Origin: Bacteroidota bacterium
GTDB taxonomy: Bacteria; Bacteroidota; Bacteroidia; B-17B0; Aurantibacillaceae
Direction of reading: 5' to 3'
Assembly (NCBI GenBank): GCA_947450025.1
Contig: CANFTW010000003.1
Location: forward strand, 1-64,000
Length of the DNA: 64,000 nt
In this document: piece by piece, positions 53,100 to 62,840 of the stretch
Numbering within the stretch: position 1 is the stretch's first letter
Layout of the letters: the number at the start of each line of letters is the position of its first letter
Program-made: the position numbers and the translations under genes
The notes under the pieces: model-generated
What the model was told of the DNA's origin: nothing
Database searches by the model: none
What the model saw: only the letters and a program-made list of their open reading frames with translations

Positions 53100-54116
53100 A
53101 TGAATAAACGTGCCAAATCCATCATTCAATTCATTGTGTTGCTTGGTGTTGGCATTTTATTGGCTTGGTTGTCCATTAAGTCGGTATGGACAGAAAGGGA
53201 TAAAATAGTTGATTCTTTTAAAACAGCAAATTATTTTTGGGTAGGTATTTCTTTGTTGATTTCATTTGTGAGTCACTATTTAAGGGCTTTTCGGTGGAAC
53301 TATTTATTAAAACCTGCTGGGTATTCTGTAACACCTACGAATGCCTTAGGTGCAGTATTAGTTGGTTACTTTGCAAATTATGGACTTCCTCGCATGGGTG
53401 AATTAACTCGCTGTACCATTGTTGCAAAATATGATGATGTTCCATTTGAAATTGCTTTAGGAACGGTTATTACCGAAAGAATAGTAGATATGCTCTTACT
53501 TCTTGTTATTTTTATTTTAACTCTTTTTGCTCAATTTTCTCAGCTAAAAAAATTAGCCATTGAATATATTGTTGATCCAATGATGGAAAAATTAACTGGC
53601 ATTGCCGAGCAACCTACTAAACTCATCATCTTAATAGTTTTAATGTTAATGGTGTTTGTTACCTTTTTATTCCTTCGCAGAAAAATATCAAACCTATTAA
53701 CCGGAAAATTCGGAAATATTATTCAGGGGTTTGGCAAAGGTTTAAGTTCAGTAAAAGACATTGACAAAAAATTTCAATTCATTGCTTTAAGTGTGGCTAT
53801 TTGGGCATCTTACTTCTATAGCTTATATGCTTGTTTTTTTGCTTTCTCAGGCACCTCGTCTCTTGGCCACTCTGAGTGTTTAGTTTTATTATTATTCGGA
53901 ACTTTTGGTGTAGTATTTTCGCCAGGTGGCTTAGGAGCTTATCCTGCAATCATTACAGCGTTATTAACGTATACTTATCATATCGAAAAAATTTCCGCGG
54001 TAGCGTTCCCATGGATGGCATGGAGCTCTCAATTTATTTTAATCGTAGTCTTGGGAGTGTTAAGTCTTGTTTTATTACCCATCATTCACAAATCAAAAAA
54101 CGATGTCGTATCATAA
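53100..54116 (+). CDS. UPF0104/lysylphosphatidylglycerol-synthase-TM-domain membrane protein
   Basis: 338 residues with about eight membrane helices. RAFRWNYLLKPAG, NALGAVLVGYFANYGLPRMGELTRC and TEIAVDMLLLL-type segments are the signature of the AglD/MprF flippase-like family (UPF0104). There is no C-terminal lysyl transferase domain, so it is a stand-alone flippase-like part. The start is 4 bp after panD, and the stop overlaps the next gene by 14 bp. Members are suspected lipid or glycolipid flippases; substrate unknown. Confidence 0.85.
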   Translation: MNKRAKSIIQFIVLLGVGILLAWLSIKSVWTERDKIVDSFKTANYFWVGISLLISFVSHYLRAFRWNYLLKPAGYSVTPTNALGAVLVGYFANYGLPRMGELTRCTIVAKYDDVPFEIALGTVITERIVDMLLLLVIFILTLFAQFSQLKKLAIEYIVDPMMEKLTGIAEQPTKLIILIVLMLMVFVTFLFLRRKISNLLTGKFGNIIQGFGKGLSSVKDIDKKFQFIALSVAIWASYFYSLYACFFAFSGTSSLGHSECLVLLLFGTFGVVFSPGGLGAYPAIITALLTYTYHIEKISAVAFPWMAWSSQFILIVVLGVLSLVLLPIIHKSKNDVVS

Positions 54117-54594
54117 AAAACTATCAGAAAAACTTCACACTAAAGATTCACTAAAAACTCTGTTAAGCCAATGGCAAGAAGATGGAAAAAAAATAGTGTT
54201 TACTAATGGCTGCTTTGATATTTTGCATCGTGGGCATGTAGAATATTTATGTCACGCTCGTGATTTGGGCAACAAGTTGATTTTAGGACTTAATACCGAT
54301 GCATCAGTTAAACGATTAGGGAAATCGCCCGAAAGGCCTATCAATTCTGAAAGTACACGAGCGATTATTTTAGCTGCCCTTGAATGTATTGACGCTATTG
54401 TGTTGTTTGATGAAGACACTCCATTAGAGCTGATCACCTTTGTTCAACCAGATATTTTAGTAAAAGGGAATGATTACAAAGCCGAAGATATTGTGGGTTA
54501 TGATATAGTAAAAGCAAAGGGTGGACAGGTCATCACAATTCAATTAGTCGACGGATTTTCAACAACGAAACTTATCGAAAAAATGAAACAATAG
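54103..54594 (+). CDS. rfaE2: D-glycero-beta-D-manno-heptose 1-phosphate adenylyltransferase
   Basis: 163 residues from the ATG at 54103; the track ORF starts inside the UPF0104 reading frame. Only the nucleotidyltransferase half of HldE is present. VFTNGCFDILHRGHVEYLCH has the HxGH-type motif (HRGH), GNDYKAEDIVGYD is the substrate loop, and STTKLIEKM the ending. It makes ADP-heptose precursor from heptose 1-phosphate for LPS or glycan. The kinase half would be elsewhere in the genome. Overlap with the preceding gene suggests coupling. Confidence 0.93.
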   Translation: MSYHKKLSEKLHTKDSLKTLLSQWQEDGKKIVFTNGCFDILHRGHVEYLCHARDLGNKLILGLNTDASVKRLGKSPERPINSESTRAIILAALECIDAIVLFDEDTPLELITFVQPDILVKGNDYKAEDIVGYDIVKAKGGQVITIQLVDGFSTTKLIEKMKQ

Positions 54595-54737
54595 TCGTTA
54601 CTTGTTGTTTACCGTTCCATGCCCATAAAATAAGATTTACACAATCCACCATTACTCACTAAGCAAGGTTAATATCTTAGAAAATAGCTAAACTGTATTT
54701 ATGATAAAAGACCTATTTTTAGTCATATTATTAAAAA

Positions 54738-56222
54738 GTGTCTAATCCCTTAAAAAAACTAGCGTCTCAAACAGCCGTTTATGGTTTAGGAAGCATTCTT
54801 CCTCGTGTCATTACGTTTTTATATTCTTTTGTTTTAACCTACATTTTTAAACAACCATCTGAATTATCTGCCAATACAGAGTTTTACGCCTATATCAGTT
54901 TTTTAAATATATTGTTTACTTATGGGATGGAAACCGCTTTTTTTCATTTCTCAAATAAACATGAAGAAAAAGAACGCGTGTATTCAACGGCTTTAATATC
55001 CATATTCGGAAGTAGCATAGGACTATCTTTATTATTTATATTATTTTCAGGCTCCATTGCCGATTTTATTAAAGAACCTGAGCATATCAATTATATTATT
55101 TGGTGCGTATTAATTGTTGCCACTGATGCCATGATGGCCATTCCTTTTGCACGATTAAGATTAAACAACCAAGCTAAAAAGTTTGGGGCACTCAAATTAT
55201 TAAACGTCTTTATATTTATATTAATTTGTATTTTTTATTTCAATATCTGTAAGCCTGCTTATTATAGCGAACCAGACTCCTTCTTTGCAAAATTTTATAA
55301 TCAGCAAGTTGGTGTAGGCTACATGTTTTTAGCAGGGCTTTTAGCTAACCTTGTGAGTTTATTGTTTTTAGCAAAGGAATTTATTGATGTTCAATTTGTA
55401 TTTGATAAAGATTTATGGAAACAAATGTTACGTTATGCTTTACCTCTTTTAATACTGGGTTTTGCAGGGATGATTAATGAAACTTTTGACCGATTTATTT
55501 TAAAATATTTACTGCCCGAAGATATCGCCAAAAGCGAATTAGGAATTTACGGACAATGCTATCGCATTGCCATGTTCATGACCATTTTTACAACCGCTTT
55601 TAAATATGCAGCTGAACCTTTCTTTTTCAACCATGCCAAACATCAGGATTCAAAAAAATTAAATGCCATGGTGATGAAATACTATGTCTTATTTTGTTTG
55701 TTTTTATTTTTAGGGACCATGATGAATTTGCCATGGTTACAATATGTGATCAGCGAAAAATTTAGAACGGGGCTAGGCGTTGTACCTATTTTGTTATTAG
55801 CCAATTTATGTGTTGGCGTATATTGGAATTTATCAATTTGGTTTAAGCTCACTGGGCAAACAAAATTTGGCGCGATGATTACCGTAATGGGTGCCTTGAT
55901 AACGTTGATTATTAATTTTGTAGGGATTCCTAAATTTGGCTATATGGCTTGTGCGTGGGCAACTTTGGCATCTTATAGTTTAATGATGGTTACATCCTAT
56001 GTCTTAGGACAAAAATATTATCCTATTAAATATAATTTACGAAGCATTTTTGTCTTTACTTTTTTAGCCCTTGGATTTTATTTTATATCAACCTTATACA
56101 CTGGCATTGAAAGCACAACCATTAAGTTAATATTGAATAATATATTGTTAGGCTTATTTGCCTATATATTTTATAAATTAGAATTTGATAATTTAAAAAA
56201 ATTAAAACATTTAGAATTATGA
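54738..56222 (+). CDS. lipid-linked polysaccharide flippase (MATE/MVF superfamily)
   Basis: 494 residues with about 12-14 membrane helices from a GTG start at 54738. The opening [22 protein letters not shown] is the usual start of Wzx/polysaccharide biosynthesis proteins. [10 protein letters not shown] and [23 protein letters not shown] are typical internal segments. It likely flips a lipid-linked sugar across the inner membrane for surface polysaccharide or O-antigen. Its stop overlaps dut (ATGA), so the two share a transcript. Confidence 0.85.
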   Translation: MSNPLKKLASQTAVYGLGSILPRVITFLYSFVLTYIFKQPSELSANTEFYAYISFLNILFTYGMETAFFHFSNKHEEKERVYSTALISIFGSSIGLSLLFILFSGSIADFIKEPEHINYIIWCVLIVATDAMMAIPFARLRLNNQAKKFGALKLLNVFIFILICIFYFNICKPAYYSEPDSFFAKFYNQQVGVGYMFLAGLLANLVSLLFLAKEFIDVQFVFDKDLWKQMLRYALPLLILGFAGMINETFDRFILKYLLPEDIAKSELGIYGQCYRIAMFMTIFTTAFKYAAEPFFFNHAKHQDSKKLNAMVMKYYVLFCLFLFLGTMMNLPWLQYVISEKFRTGLGVVPILLLANLCVGVYWNLSIWFKLTGQTKFGAMITVMGALITLIINFVGIPKFGYMACAWATLASYSLMMVTSYVLGQKYYPIKYNLRSIFVFTFLALGFYFISTLYTGIESTTIKLILNNILLGLFAYIFYKLEFDNLKKLKHLEL

Positions 56223-56653
56223 TCATCAGAGTTGTTAATCAATCAAAACACGAGTTACCACAATACGCTACCGAACTATCTGCAGGCCTTGACTTAAGAG
56301 CCAATATCGATACACCCATTGAATTAAAACCATTGGAAAGAACTTTAGTGCCAACAGGTTTGTTTATTGAATTACACAAAGGCTATGAAGCCCAAATTCG
56401 TCCACGCAGTGGTTTAGCATTCAAAAATGGTATTACCGTTTTAAATTCTCCAGGCACGATTGATGCTGATTACAGGGGAGAAATAAAAGTATTGTTAGTA
56501 AACTTATCAAATACGCCTTTTATGATTAATGATGGAGAGCGCGTAGCTCAAATGGTGATTGCTAAGCACGAACAAATTACATGGGCTCCAACGTCTTCTT
56601 TAGATGAAACTGAAAGAGGTGCTGGTGGCTTTGGACATACAGGCACTAAATAA
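56219..56653 (+). CDS. dut: dUTP diphosphatase
   Basis: 144 residues, normal length. All five dUTPase motifs: [41 protein letters not shown] and [11 protein letters not shown]. It hydrolyses dUTP to dUMP, keeps uracil out of DNA and feeds thymidylate synthesis. It overlaps the flippase gene by 4 bp, and its 3' end overlaps the convergent YkgJ gene by 8 bp. Confidence 0.97.
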   Translation: MIIRVVNQSKHELPQYATELSAGLDLRANIDTPIELKPLERTLVPTGLFIELHKGYEAQIRPRSGLAFKNGITVLNSPGTIDADYRGEIKVLLVNLSNTPFMINDGERVAQMVIAKHEQITWAPTSSLDETERGAGGFGHTGTK

Positions 56654-57128
56654 TTTTCTTCAATCTTTCGGTAATTTCTAAAACTGCTGGACAAACAATC
56701 GTATTGCGATAGGTCAAATCTAAAATCTGTTCCATCCGTTTTCTATCAGTATGAGGATATTCTCTACAAGCATTTGGCCTAGCTTCATAAACAGAACAAT
56801 AATTATCGGAACCTAAAAAAGGGCAAGGCGCTTGACGAAGAACATAGTCCTTGTCTTCATCAATACGTAAATATTTATCAATGAATTCGCCTGGTTTCAT
56901 TCTAAGATGTTTTGCCAAACGCTCAATATCTCTATTATAAAAAATGGGTGAAGTGGTTTTGCAACAATTAGCGCAGGCTAAGCAATCTATTTCTTCAAAG
57001 ACTTCTTCATGAAGATGATGAAACTGATGATCTAAATTTTTTGGTTTAGTACGCTTGAGTTTGTCAAAAAAAATCCTGTTCTCTTTCTTAAGAGTAGAAG
57101 CTTTTTGATTATGTTTTTCAATATCCAA
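56646..57128 (-). CDS. YkgJ-family cysteine-cluster protein
   Basis: 160 residues. The cysteine pattern [11 protein letters not shown], then [26 protein letters not shown] is the CxxCxxCC plus CPFL..CxxY..RPxxCRxYP signature of YkgJ/UPF0153, thought to hold zinc or an Fe-S cluster. The middle part ([20 protein letters not shown]) is helical. Function is unknown. It lies 40 bp downstream of truB on the same strand. Confidence 0.9.
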   Translation of the reverse strand: MDIEKHNQKASTLKKENRIFFDKLKRTKPKNLDHQFHHLHEEVFEEIDCLACANCCKTTSPIFYNRDIERLAKHLRMKPGEFIDKYLRIDEDKDYVLRQAPCPFLGSDNYCSVYEARPNACREYPHTDRKRMEQILDLTYRNTIVCPAVLEITERLKKII

Positions 57129-57168
57129 GATACAACGTGTAAATTAGAGTTAAGCAGATTAACGGTTT

Positions 57169-57873
57169 TTAATAAGGATTTTCAGTAATAAATTCTTCGG
57201 GTGTTTTAGCATCTTCTAAATTAAAATGCCCAATTTTAGTACGACATAAAGCATCTAAATAAGCACCGCTATTTAAAGCTAAACCAAAATCACGAGCAAT
57301 GCTACGTATGTATGTCCCTTTTGTACAAGCAATTCTAAAATCAACCAAAGGCAGTTCGCAACTCGTTATCTCAAATTCCAATATTTCAATTGGTCGAGCT
57401 TTTAACTCAATTTCTTCACCTATGCGAGCTAATTTATATAATCGCTTTCCATCCACTTTCACAGCGCTAAACATGGGAGGAACTTGTTCTTGCTTACCAA
57501 TAAAAGATTTAGCCGTTTCGTAAATAAGTTCTTTAGTAATATGTTCTATTGGAAATGTCTCATCTACTTCTTTTTCTTTATCGTAGCAAGGAGTTGTTGC
57601 TCCAATAAAAAAAGTGCCTGTATATTCTTTTGGTAAATCTTGAAATGAAGAAATTTCTTTTGTTTTTTTTCCTGTACAGATAATTAATAAGCCTGTTGCC
57701 AAAGGATCTAAAGTACCTGCATGCCCAATTTTTAAATGCACAAATTTATCATCCAATAATAATGATGGATGTTTTTTTAAAGCATGTTTTAATTTATTGA
57801 CAGCATGAAACGAGGACCATGTATATGGTTTATTAATGAGTAATAATTCGCCGCTTCTGTAATCTGTTGACAT
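57169..57873 (-). CDS. truB: tRNA pseudouridine(55) synthase
   Basis: 234 residues, the short bacterial form. It converts U55 of the T-loop to pseudouridine. Catalytic Asp is in [14 protein letters not shown]. Other motifs: [15 protein letters not shown] (N-terminal), [20 protein letters not shown] and [16 protein letters not shown] -7 candidate (TATCTTTG, 57878-57885) ends 4 nt before the ATG. The gene follows the glycosyltransferase by 14 bp. Confidence 0.95.
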   Translation of the reverse strand: MSTDYRSGELLLINKPYTWSSFHAVNKLKHALKKHPSLLLDDKFVHLKIGHAGTLDPLATGLLIICTGKKTKEISSFQDLPKEYTGTFFIGATTPCYDKEKEVDETFPIEHITKELIYETAKSFIGKQEQVPPMFSAVKVDGKRLYKLARIGEEIELKARPIEILEFEITSCELPLVDFRIACTKGTYIRSIARDFGLALNSGAYLDALCRTKIGHFNLEDAKTPEEFITENPY

Positions 57874-57877
57874 TGGG

Positions 57878-57885
57878 CAAAGATA
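57878..57885 (-). promoter_or_regulatory. candidate -7 element of truB
   Basis: The minus strand reads TATCTTTG, matching TAnnTTTG, 4 nt before the truB ATG. No TTG lies at the expected distance upstream. It would give a nearly leaderless transcript. Confidence 0.35.
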
Positions 57886-57887
57886 AA

Positions 57888-59816
57888 TTAAAAATCAGAT
57901 AATAAACCGAAACGATAAGGATTATTATCCCAGGTATAAACCGAAAAATCTGAAATCAGAAAATGTTCTTTCTGATTGTTCCAAACAAAAATAGTTAGTT
58001 CATTTTCAGGATTATTAAAATGAGCGTCTACATATATAGATAAATAAGCTGTTTGTATCGTTGATGTCTGCTTATAAAATGCCTCCATATTATTAGATGC
58101 CCAATGTGTATTTTTCTTTAAAGCATCGGTACTACCACATAACAGTCCTTTTACTGGCTTATCAGAATGATACTTAATTTCAGCAACAATGGTTTGCCCT
58201 TCTTTAACATGTAAATCAGTATTTTTTACTTTATAAGAAATAGGATACTCATTTAAACTATCTATTTGATAAGCCTTTTTAGAACCTTGAGCTATAATTA
58301 AATCTTTATTGACATTAAAACATGAGGGAATGTTATCGAAATTTGTAGTAACAATATTCTGTTTCTCTCTATTTAAACCATCTCTAGTTGGTTTTTTACT
58401 CAGCACATATAATTCATAACCATATCCTTTTATCTTTTGATAGACAAAAGGATAATAAGCAGACGCTTGAAGTAATTGGGATGCTGTAAAATCTCCTAAG
58501 ATTAAATAGTCTGAAGATAAAGTGTCGTAAAGCGCTTGATAATCCATTAAACCGAATGCCTCGTTTTCGATGACTTGAAATCTTGCTTGACTTTGATACT
58601 TTTTTTTATAAAAATTCAAAAACCAAGTTTCTCCTTTAAATAAACTATAAACGTTGGTGTTTCCTTTTTCAAGTATTAGTTGGTCCGCTGTTTGAATATA
58701 AGTGTCAAACGATTGTCGAAAAATTAAATCATAATATTTTCTTTTAAAAACCAAGGTACCTATTCCTACAATTAATAACCCTGTCATAGCGATCCACTTT
58801 AATTTTAAATTCAACTCTCCAGCAAATGAGGCGGCAAATAGTAGTAAACAAGGAGTGGCAAAAATTAAGGTTGAATATTGAATAACTGGATTTACTTTTT
58901 GAGAATAAAAAAAGCCAATTAAAAATGAAACTAAAAACAAGGCAAATAGAGAAAATCGGATTTTGTATTGTAATAAAGAAACATGATGCTTCGCTTTAAA
59001 ATGCGCCCAAATAATAATGGTGATAAAGATTAATCCGAATGCATAAGAGTAATGAAACACGTACTTTATAAATTTTATAATGAAATCATTTTCTGGTGGA
59101 TTTAACCAACCGCCACTTGCTGCGCCAATGCCACCAACTTGTAATTGATACCATAAAATTGGAAAATGTGGGGAATATAGGATAATCGCTCCAAAACAAG
59201 CGATGATGTAATTTTTGAGCCACGCTTTAGAAATAAAAAACAATCCAATAATGGCACATAACGCAACAAACATCATACTAAAGTGATGGTTTAAAGCAGA
59301 CAGTGTCACAAATATTGAAAACCATAGATAATGCGTTTTATTGACCTTGTCATCAAATAAAATATCCAACCAATATTTTAAACTTAGTAAACACAACAAC
59401 AATCCGCTGACATATGGCCGCGCAACCACACTATAAAAAACAAAGTATTGTGCGCAGGTTAAGATAGTCGCTGTTAAAAGGCCAGTAGTTTCATTAAACC
59501 ATTTTTTAGCTATCAAATAAATAATATATACGGAGCTAATACCAGCTAAAATAAACGGAAGTTTTACCACCCACTCTGCTGTACCAAACAATTTGCAGTA
59601 ATAATATAAAAAAACTTGAATTAGAGCTGGATGGGCATCTAATTTCACGCCTTGAGAAATTAATTCAGAAAAAGAATGGTATTCAATACGATTTAAAGCA
59701 CTTAATTCGTCAAAGGTGAACTCTAGATGGAAAACATTAAAAAGTCGTAATGCGCTTGCTATGATTAGCAGAAACAATATAGCATAATTGTTTTTTATAA
59801 AGTTAACTGCTTGCAA
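57888..59816 (-). CDS. GT39/ArnT-type membrane glycosyltransferase
   Basis: 642 residues. About eleven to twelve membrane helices in the first 380 residues and a soluble C-terminal part of about 230. The first luminal loop holds HLEFTFDELSALNRIEYHSF, with the acidic pair (D-E) expected as catalytic base region in the GT-C/PMT fold, and LDAHPALIQVFLYYY as the conserved helix. It moves a sugar from a polyprenyl donor to an acceptor in the periplasm. It lies between ribBA (25 bp upstream) and truB (14 bp downstream). Acceptor unknown. Confidence 0.78.
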   Translation of the reverse strand: MQAVNFIKNNYAILFLLIIASALRLFNVFHLEFTFDELSALNRIEYHSFSELISQGVKLDAHPALIQVFLYYYCKLFGTAEWVVKLPFILAGISSVYIIYLIAKKWFNETTGLLTATILTCAQYFVFYSVVARPYVSGLLLCLLSLKYWLDILFDDKVNKTHYLWFSIFVTLSALNHHFSMMFVALCAIIGLFFISKAWLKNYIIACFGAIILYSPHFPILWYQLQVGGIGAASGGWLNPPENDFIIKFIKYVFHYSYAFGLIFITIIIWAHFKAKHHVSLLQYKIRFSLFALFLVSFLIGFFYSQKVNPVIQYSTLIFATPCLLLFAASFAGELNLKLKWIAMTGLLIVGIGTLVFKRKYYDLIFRQSFDTYIQTADQLILEKGNTNVYSLFKGETWFLNFYKKKYQSQARFQVIENEAFGLMDYQALYDTLSSDYLILGDFTASQLLQASAYYPFVYQKIKGYGYELYVLSKKPTRDGLNREKQNIVTTNFDNIPSCFNVNKDLIIAQGSKKAYQIDSLNEYPISYKVKNTDLHVKEGQTIVAEIKYHSDKPVKGLLCGSTDALKKNTHWASNNMEAFYKQTSTIQTAYLSIYVDAHFNNPENELTIFVWNNQKEHFLISDFSVYTWDNNPYRFGLLSDF

Positions 59817-59841
59817 ATTGATTAAAGTTTATTAAAAAAAA

Positions 59842-61047
59842 TTAAAAACGATGTCCCATTTTATCTTTTTTAGTCTGCATGTATTTTTCGTTATGGGGAT
59901 TAGATGGAATAATGATTGGAATGTTTTCTACAACTTCTAATCCATAACCTATTAATCCAACTCTTTTAACGGGATTATTAGAAATCAATTTCATTTTACT
60001 AATTCCTAAATCTCGAATAATTTGAGCACCAACGCCATAATCGCGTTCATCCATTTTAAAACCAAGTTCTAAATTAGCTTCAACAGTATCTCTACCTTGC
60101 TCTTGGAGTTTATAAGCTTTTAATTTATTTAATAAACCAATGCCTCGCCCTTCTTGATTCATGTATACAATAGCCCCTTTACCTTCTTTTTCAATTAATT
60201 CCATGGCTTTATGTAACTGTGGTCCACAATCACATCTACAAGAACCAAAAATATCTCCAGTTACACAAGATGAATGCACACGAACAAGCACAGCTTCCTC
60301 TTTTGTCCACTCGCCTTTAACTAAAGCCATATGCTCCTCACCATTCGTATCAACTTTATAAGCAACTAATTTAAAATCGCCCCACTGGGTTGGCATATCT
60401 ACCTCAACTTGACGAGTTACGATGCTTTCCGTACTTAATCTATATGAGATTAAATCTTTAATAGTAACAATTTTTAAATCTAATTTTTTGGCAATTTTCA
60501 CTAAATCAGGTAAACGAGCCATGGTTCCATCTTCATTCATGATTTCGACCAATGCCCCACATGGCTCAAAACCTGCTAAACGAGCAAAATCAATGGTTGC
60601 TTCTGTATGGCCAGTACGGCGCAATACACCACCTGTTTTAGCAATTAAAGGGAAAATATGTCCTGGTCTTCCAAAATCGGAAGCTTTAAAATTTGGATCA
60701 ATTAATGCCTGCACTGTTTTGGAACGATCAGATGCTGAAATGCCTGTTGTGCAACCGTGACCTAATAAATCTATAGAAACCGTAAATGCGGTTTCATGCA
60801 ACGCTGTGTTAGAAGAAACCATTAATTCTAATTTCAATTCCTTGGCTTTCTCTTGTGTTACAGCAGCACAAATTAAACCACGTCCGTGAGTAGCCATAAA
60901 GTTAATGACTTCAGGTGTTACATTACGAGCAGCAGTTAAAAAATCTCCCTCGTTTTCGCGATCTTCATCATCAACTACAATAATCACTTTTCCTGCTTTT
61001 ATATCAGCAATAGCTTCTTCAATGGTGTTTAATTTGATTGTTTCCAT
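59842..61047 (-). CDS. ribBA: bifunctional 3,4-dihydroxy-2-butanone-4-phosphate synthase / GTP cyclohydrolase II
   Basis: 401 residues, normal for RibBA, both halves complete. DHBPS (1-200): [12 protein letters not shown] acidic loop, [20 protein letters not shown] cyclohydrolase II (205-400): [21 protein letters not shown], whose cysteines bind zinc, and [18 protein letters not shown]. It supplies both precursors of riboflavin. No FMN riboswitch was found in the 136-bp upstream gap, which holds a promoter-like TAAATTTG and the nitroreductase terminator. Confidence 0.96.
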   Translation of the reverse strand: METIKLNTIEEAIADIKAGKVIIVVDDEDRENEGDFLTAARNVTPEVINFMATHGRGLICAAVTQEKAKELKLELMVSSNTALHETAFTVSIDLLGHGCTTGISASDRSKTVQALIDPNFKASDFGRPGHIFPLIAKTGGVLRRTGHTEATIDFARLAGFEPCGALVEIMNEDGTMARLPDLVKIAKKLDLKIVTIKDLISYRLSTESIVTRQVEVDMPTQWGDFKLVAYKVDTNGEEHMALVKGEWTKEEAVLVRVHSSCVTGDIFGSCRCDCGPQLHKAMELIEKEGKGAIVYMNQEGRGIGLLNKLKAYKLQEQGRDTVEANLELGFKMDERDYGVGAQIIRDLGISKMKLISNNPVKRVGLIGYGLEVVENIPIIIPSNPHNEKYMQTKKDKMGHRF

Positions 61048-61061
61048 GGGTCGTAAAATTA

Positions 61062-61069
61062 CAAATTTA
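61062..61069 (-). promoter_or_regulatory. candidate -7 element of ribBA
   Basis: The minus strand reads TAAATTTG (TAnnTTTG) 14 bp upstream of the ribBA ATG. The corresponding -33 is weak. It lies downstream of the nitroreductase terminator, consistent with a separate unit. Confidence 0.45.
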
Positions 61070-61125
61070 ATAGCACTTAATAGAACAGTATTTTTGCTTT
61101 TTAGTTTAGCATCTCATATAAAAAC

Positions 61126-61162
61126 AAAACCGCCATTGCACAAATAGGAACAATGACGGTTT
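61126..61162 (-). terminator. intrinsic terminator of the nitroreductase gene
   Basis: On the minus strand AAACCGTCATTG pairs with CAATGGCGGTTT (one G-U pair), followed by TGTTTTTAT. It lies 21 bp after the nitroreductase stop and 79 bp before ribBA. Confidence 0.75.
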
Positions 61163-61183
61163 GCTTTTAATAATTAAAATTTA

Positions 61184-61816
61184 TTATTTAATTTCTGTGA
61201 TGAATTTTTCTTTTGGGGTACGTACTTTTTTAAGTTTTACTAACCAATCGGTTGCTTCATCTCTGTAACCTAAAGGTAAAATAACTGCCGATCTTAACCC
61301 TTTTGCTTTTAAGTTCAAAAGTTCATCTAATCCTGCATAATCAAATCCTTCCATCGGCGTCGCATCTACTTTTAATTCAGCGGCAGCTACCATCGCAACA
61401 CCTAAAGAAATATAAGCCTGTTTTGCCGCATGGTTATAATTTACTTCTTCCGGGCGGCTAGGGTATGCGCCATTCAACATATTTCTATAGCCATCTGTAG
61501 CGCTATCAGGCATGCCACGTTCTGCATTGGTTCGTTTAAAAACTTCATTAATACGTTCTTCTGTGTATGTACCCCAAGCTGCAAATACTAATAAGTGAGA
61601 ACAGTCGGTGATTTGGCTTTGACCATTTGATACAGCTTTAATTTTCTCTAATAATTCTTTGTTAGATACAACGATAATCTCGAATGGTTGTAAGCCTGAG
61701 GAAGAAGGCGCTAAACGAGCCGCTTCTAAAATAGTATCTACTTTGTCCTGAGGAACAACTGTTCCGTTCATTTTTTTAGTGGCGTAACGCCAGTTTAAGT
61801 TGTCGATGATGCTCAT
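61184..61816 (-). CDS. nitroreductase-family NAD(P)H flavin oxidoreductase
   Basis: 210 residues. NfsB-like fold: NWRYATKKMNG (FMN phosphate region), ARLAPSSSGLQPFEIIVVSN, and a C-terminal LNLKAKGLRSAVILPLGYRD. It is an FMN-dependent dimer that reduces nitro compounds or quinones. The divergent HxlR regulator across 154 bp is a classic arrangement for such enzymes. Its start is the ATG at 61816. Confidence 0.93.
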   Translation of the reverse strand: MSIIDNLNWRYATKKMNGTVVPQDKVDTILEAARLAPSSSGLQPFEIIVVSNKELLEKIKAVSNGQSQITDCSHLLVFAAWGTYTEERINEVFKRTNAERGMPDSATDGYRNMLNGAYPSRPEEVNYNHAAKQAYISLGVAMVAAAELKVDATPMEGFDYAGLDELLNLKAKGLRSAVILPLGYRDEATDWLVKLKKVRTPKEKFITEIK

Positions 61817-61857
61817 ATGTTTATTTATTATTTGTGAATTTGCTTACTAAAATATTA

Positions 61858-61900
61858 TTACTTACTTTTAGAGAGTCAAAAGTAAATAGTAAGTAACTAT
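61858..61900. promoter_or_regulatory. inverted repeats, putative HxlR operator
   Basis: TTACTTACT (61858-61866) and AGTAAGTAA (61888-61896) form a 9-bp inverted repeat. ATAGTAAGTAACTAT (61886-61900) is itself an almost perfect palindrome. Similar TTACT motifs recur toward the HxlR start (ACTTACTAAAAAGTTACT). The spacing suits the short palindromes bound by HxlR-family dimers such as YodB. Confidence 0.6.
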
Positions 61901-61970
61901 TTTACAAGAAGGCACAATTTGGTGCTATACTTACTAAAAAGTTACTATTACTGATAATCAACATTATAAA

Positions 61971-62336
61971 ATGAAAAAAGTTGAAGAAAATATTCATCAA
62001 TTAGACAAGTGCCCAATTAGAACTGTATTAGATCGCTTTGGAGATAAATGGTCTATTTTAGTCATTATGATTTTATCAGGGAAAGGCAAATTACGTTTTA
62101 ATGAAATTAATAAGCTCATGCCTGATGTGTCGCAAAAAATGTTAACCGTTACCTTAAGAACTTTAGAGGCAGATGGTTTGGTGTCTAGAGAAATATTTCC
62201 AGAAATTCCTCCTCGTGTTGAATATGAATTAACTCATATGGGAGAAACTCTAGTGCCGCATATTAAAGGGTTAGCATCATGGGCAAATGAGCACTTAGTT
62301 GCTATCAAAAAATCTCGCAAAAAATTTGCAGCCTAA
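61971..62336 (+). CDS. HxlR-family winged-helix regulator
   Basis: 121 residues. The HxlR core DRFGDKWSILVIMILSGKGK, EINKLMPDVSQKMLTVTLRT and EFPEIPPRVEYELT-like segments are clear. Cys14 in LDKCPIRTVLDRF matches the conserved N-terminal cysteine that senses quinones or aldehydes in YodB-type members. It is divergent from the nitroreductase and probably represses it until oxidised. Its end overlaps the SRPBCC gene by 4 bp. Confidence 0.93.
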   Translation: MKKVEENIHQLDKCPIRTVLDRFGDKWSILVIMILSGKGKLRFNEINKLMPDVSQKMLTVTLRTLEADGLVSREIFPEIPPRVEYELTHMGETLVPHIKGLASWANEHLVAIKKSRKKFAA

Positions 62337-62800
62337 TGATTAGGAAACTGTTTTTCTAAAATCTTTGTTCTGTATTCAAAAATGTACTCAATACGTTTTC
62401 TTACAAAGAGTTTATGTGCAATAGCCCCCAATATACCAAAAGGGAGAACGTAATTGACTTCGTCACACATTTCAACGCCTGTTTCCGTTTTTTTAAATGA
62501 ATGTCTATGATGCCATAATTTATAAGGACCAAAGCGTTGCTCATCAATAAAATAGTCTCCTTCTTTAACATGTGTAATTTCTGTCATCCATTTCACTGGA
62601 ATACCTAGCATAGGTTTAATAATATATGTGATAATTTGTCCTGCATACATCTTTTCTCCATCCTGCTTGTCTGAGGTAATCATAAATCCCATATCGGGTG
62701 GTGTTATTTTTGGCAAGTTGTTTGGCGATGAGAAAAAATTCCAAGCGTCTTCTAATGAAATTGGTAAATGTTGTGTGCTCTTAATGCTATAGAAGTTCAT
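62333..62800 (-). CDS. SRPBCC-fold protein
   Basis: 155 residues. Starts with the beta strand MNFYSIKSTQHLPISLEDAW and FFSSPNNLPKITPPDMGFMI, the helix-grip pattern of SRPBCC (START-like) proteins, followed by GPYKLWHHRHSFKKTETGVE. The C-terminal helix is FVRKRIEYIFEYRTKILE. Such proteins bind small hydrophobic ligands. It converges on the HxlR gene and is divergent from the Nudix gene. Confidence 0.88.
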   Translation of the reverse strand: MNFYSIKSTQHLPISLEDAWNFFSSPNNLPKITPPDMGFMITSDKQDGEKMYAGQIITYIIKPMLGIPVKWMTEITHVKEGDYFIDEQRFGPYKLWHHRHSFKKTETGVEMCDEVNYVLPFGILGAIAHKLFVRKRIEYIFEYRTKILEKQFPNH

Positions 62801-62807
62801 AATGTTA

Positions 62808-62815
62808 TATCTTTG
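62808..62815 (+). promoter_or_regulatory. candidate -7 element of the Nudix gene
   Basis: TATCTTTG fits TAnnTTTG and lies 25 bp before the ATG at 62841, and just inside the longer ORF that starts at 62802. This supports the downstream start. The -33 is weak. Confidence 0.45.
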
Positions 62816-62840
62816 CTATAAAGACAATCAATTGCCCTCA

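Noticed and set aside
61048-61183. FMN riboswitch upstream of ribBA
   Set aside because: No RFN-like conserved boxes; only a promoter-like TAAATTTG and a terminator.
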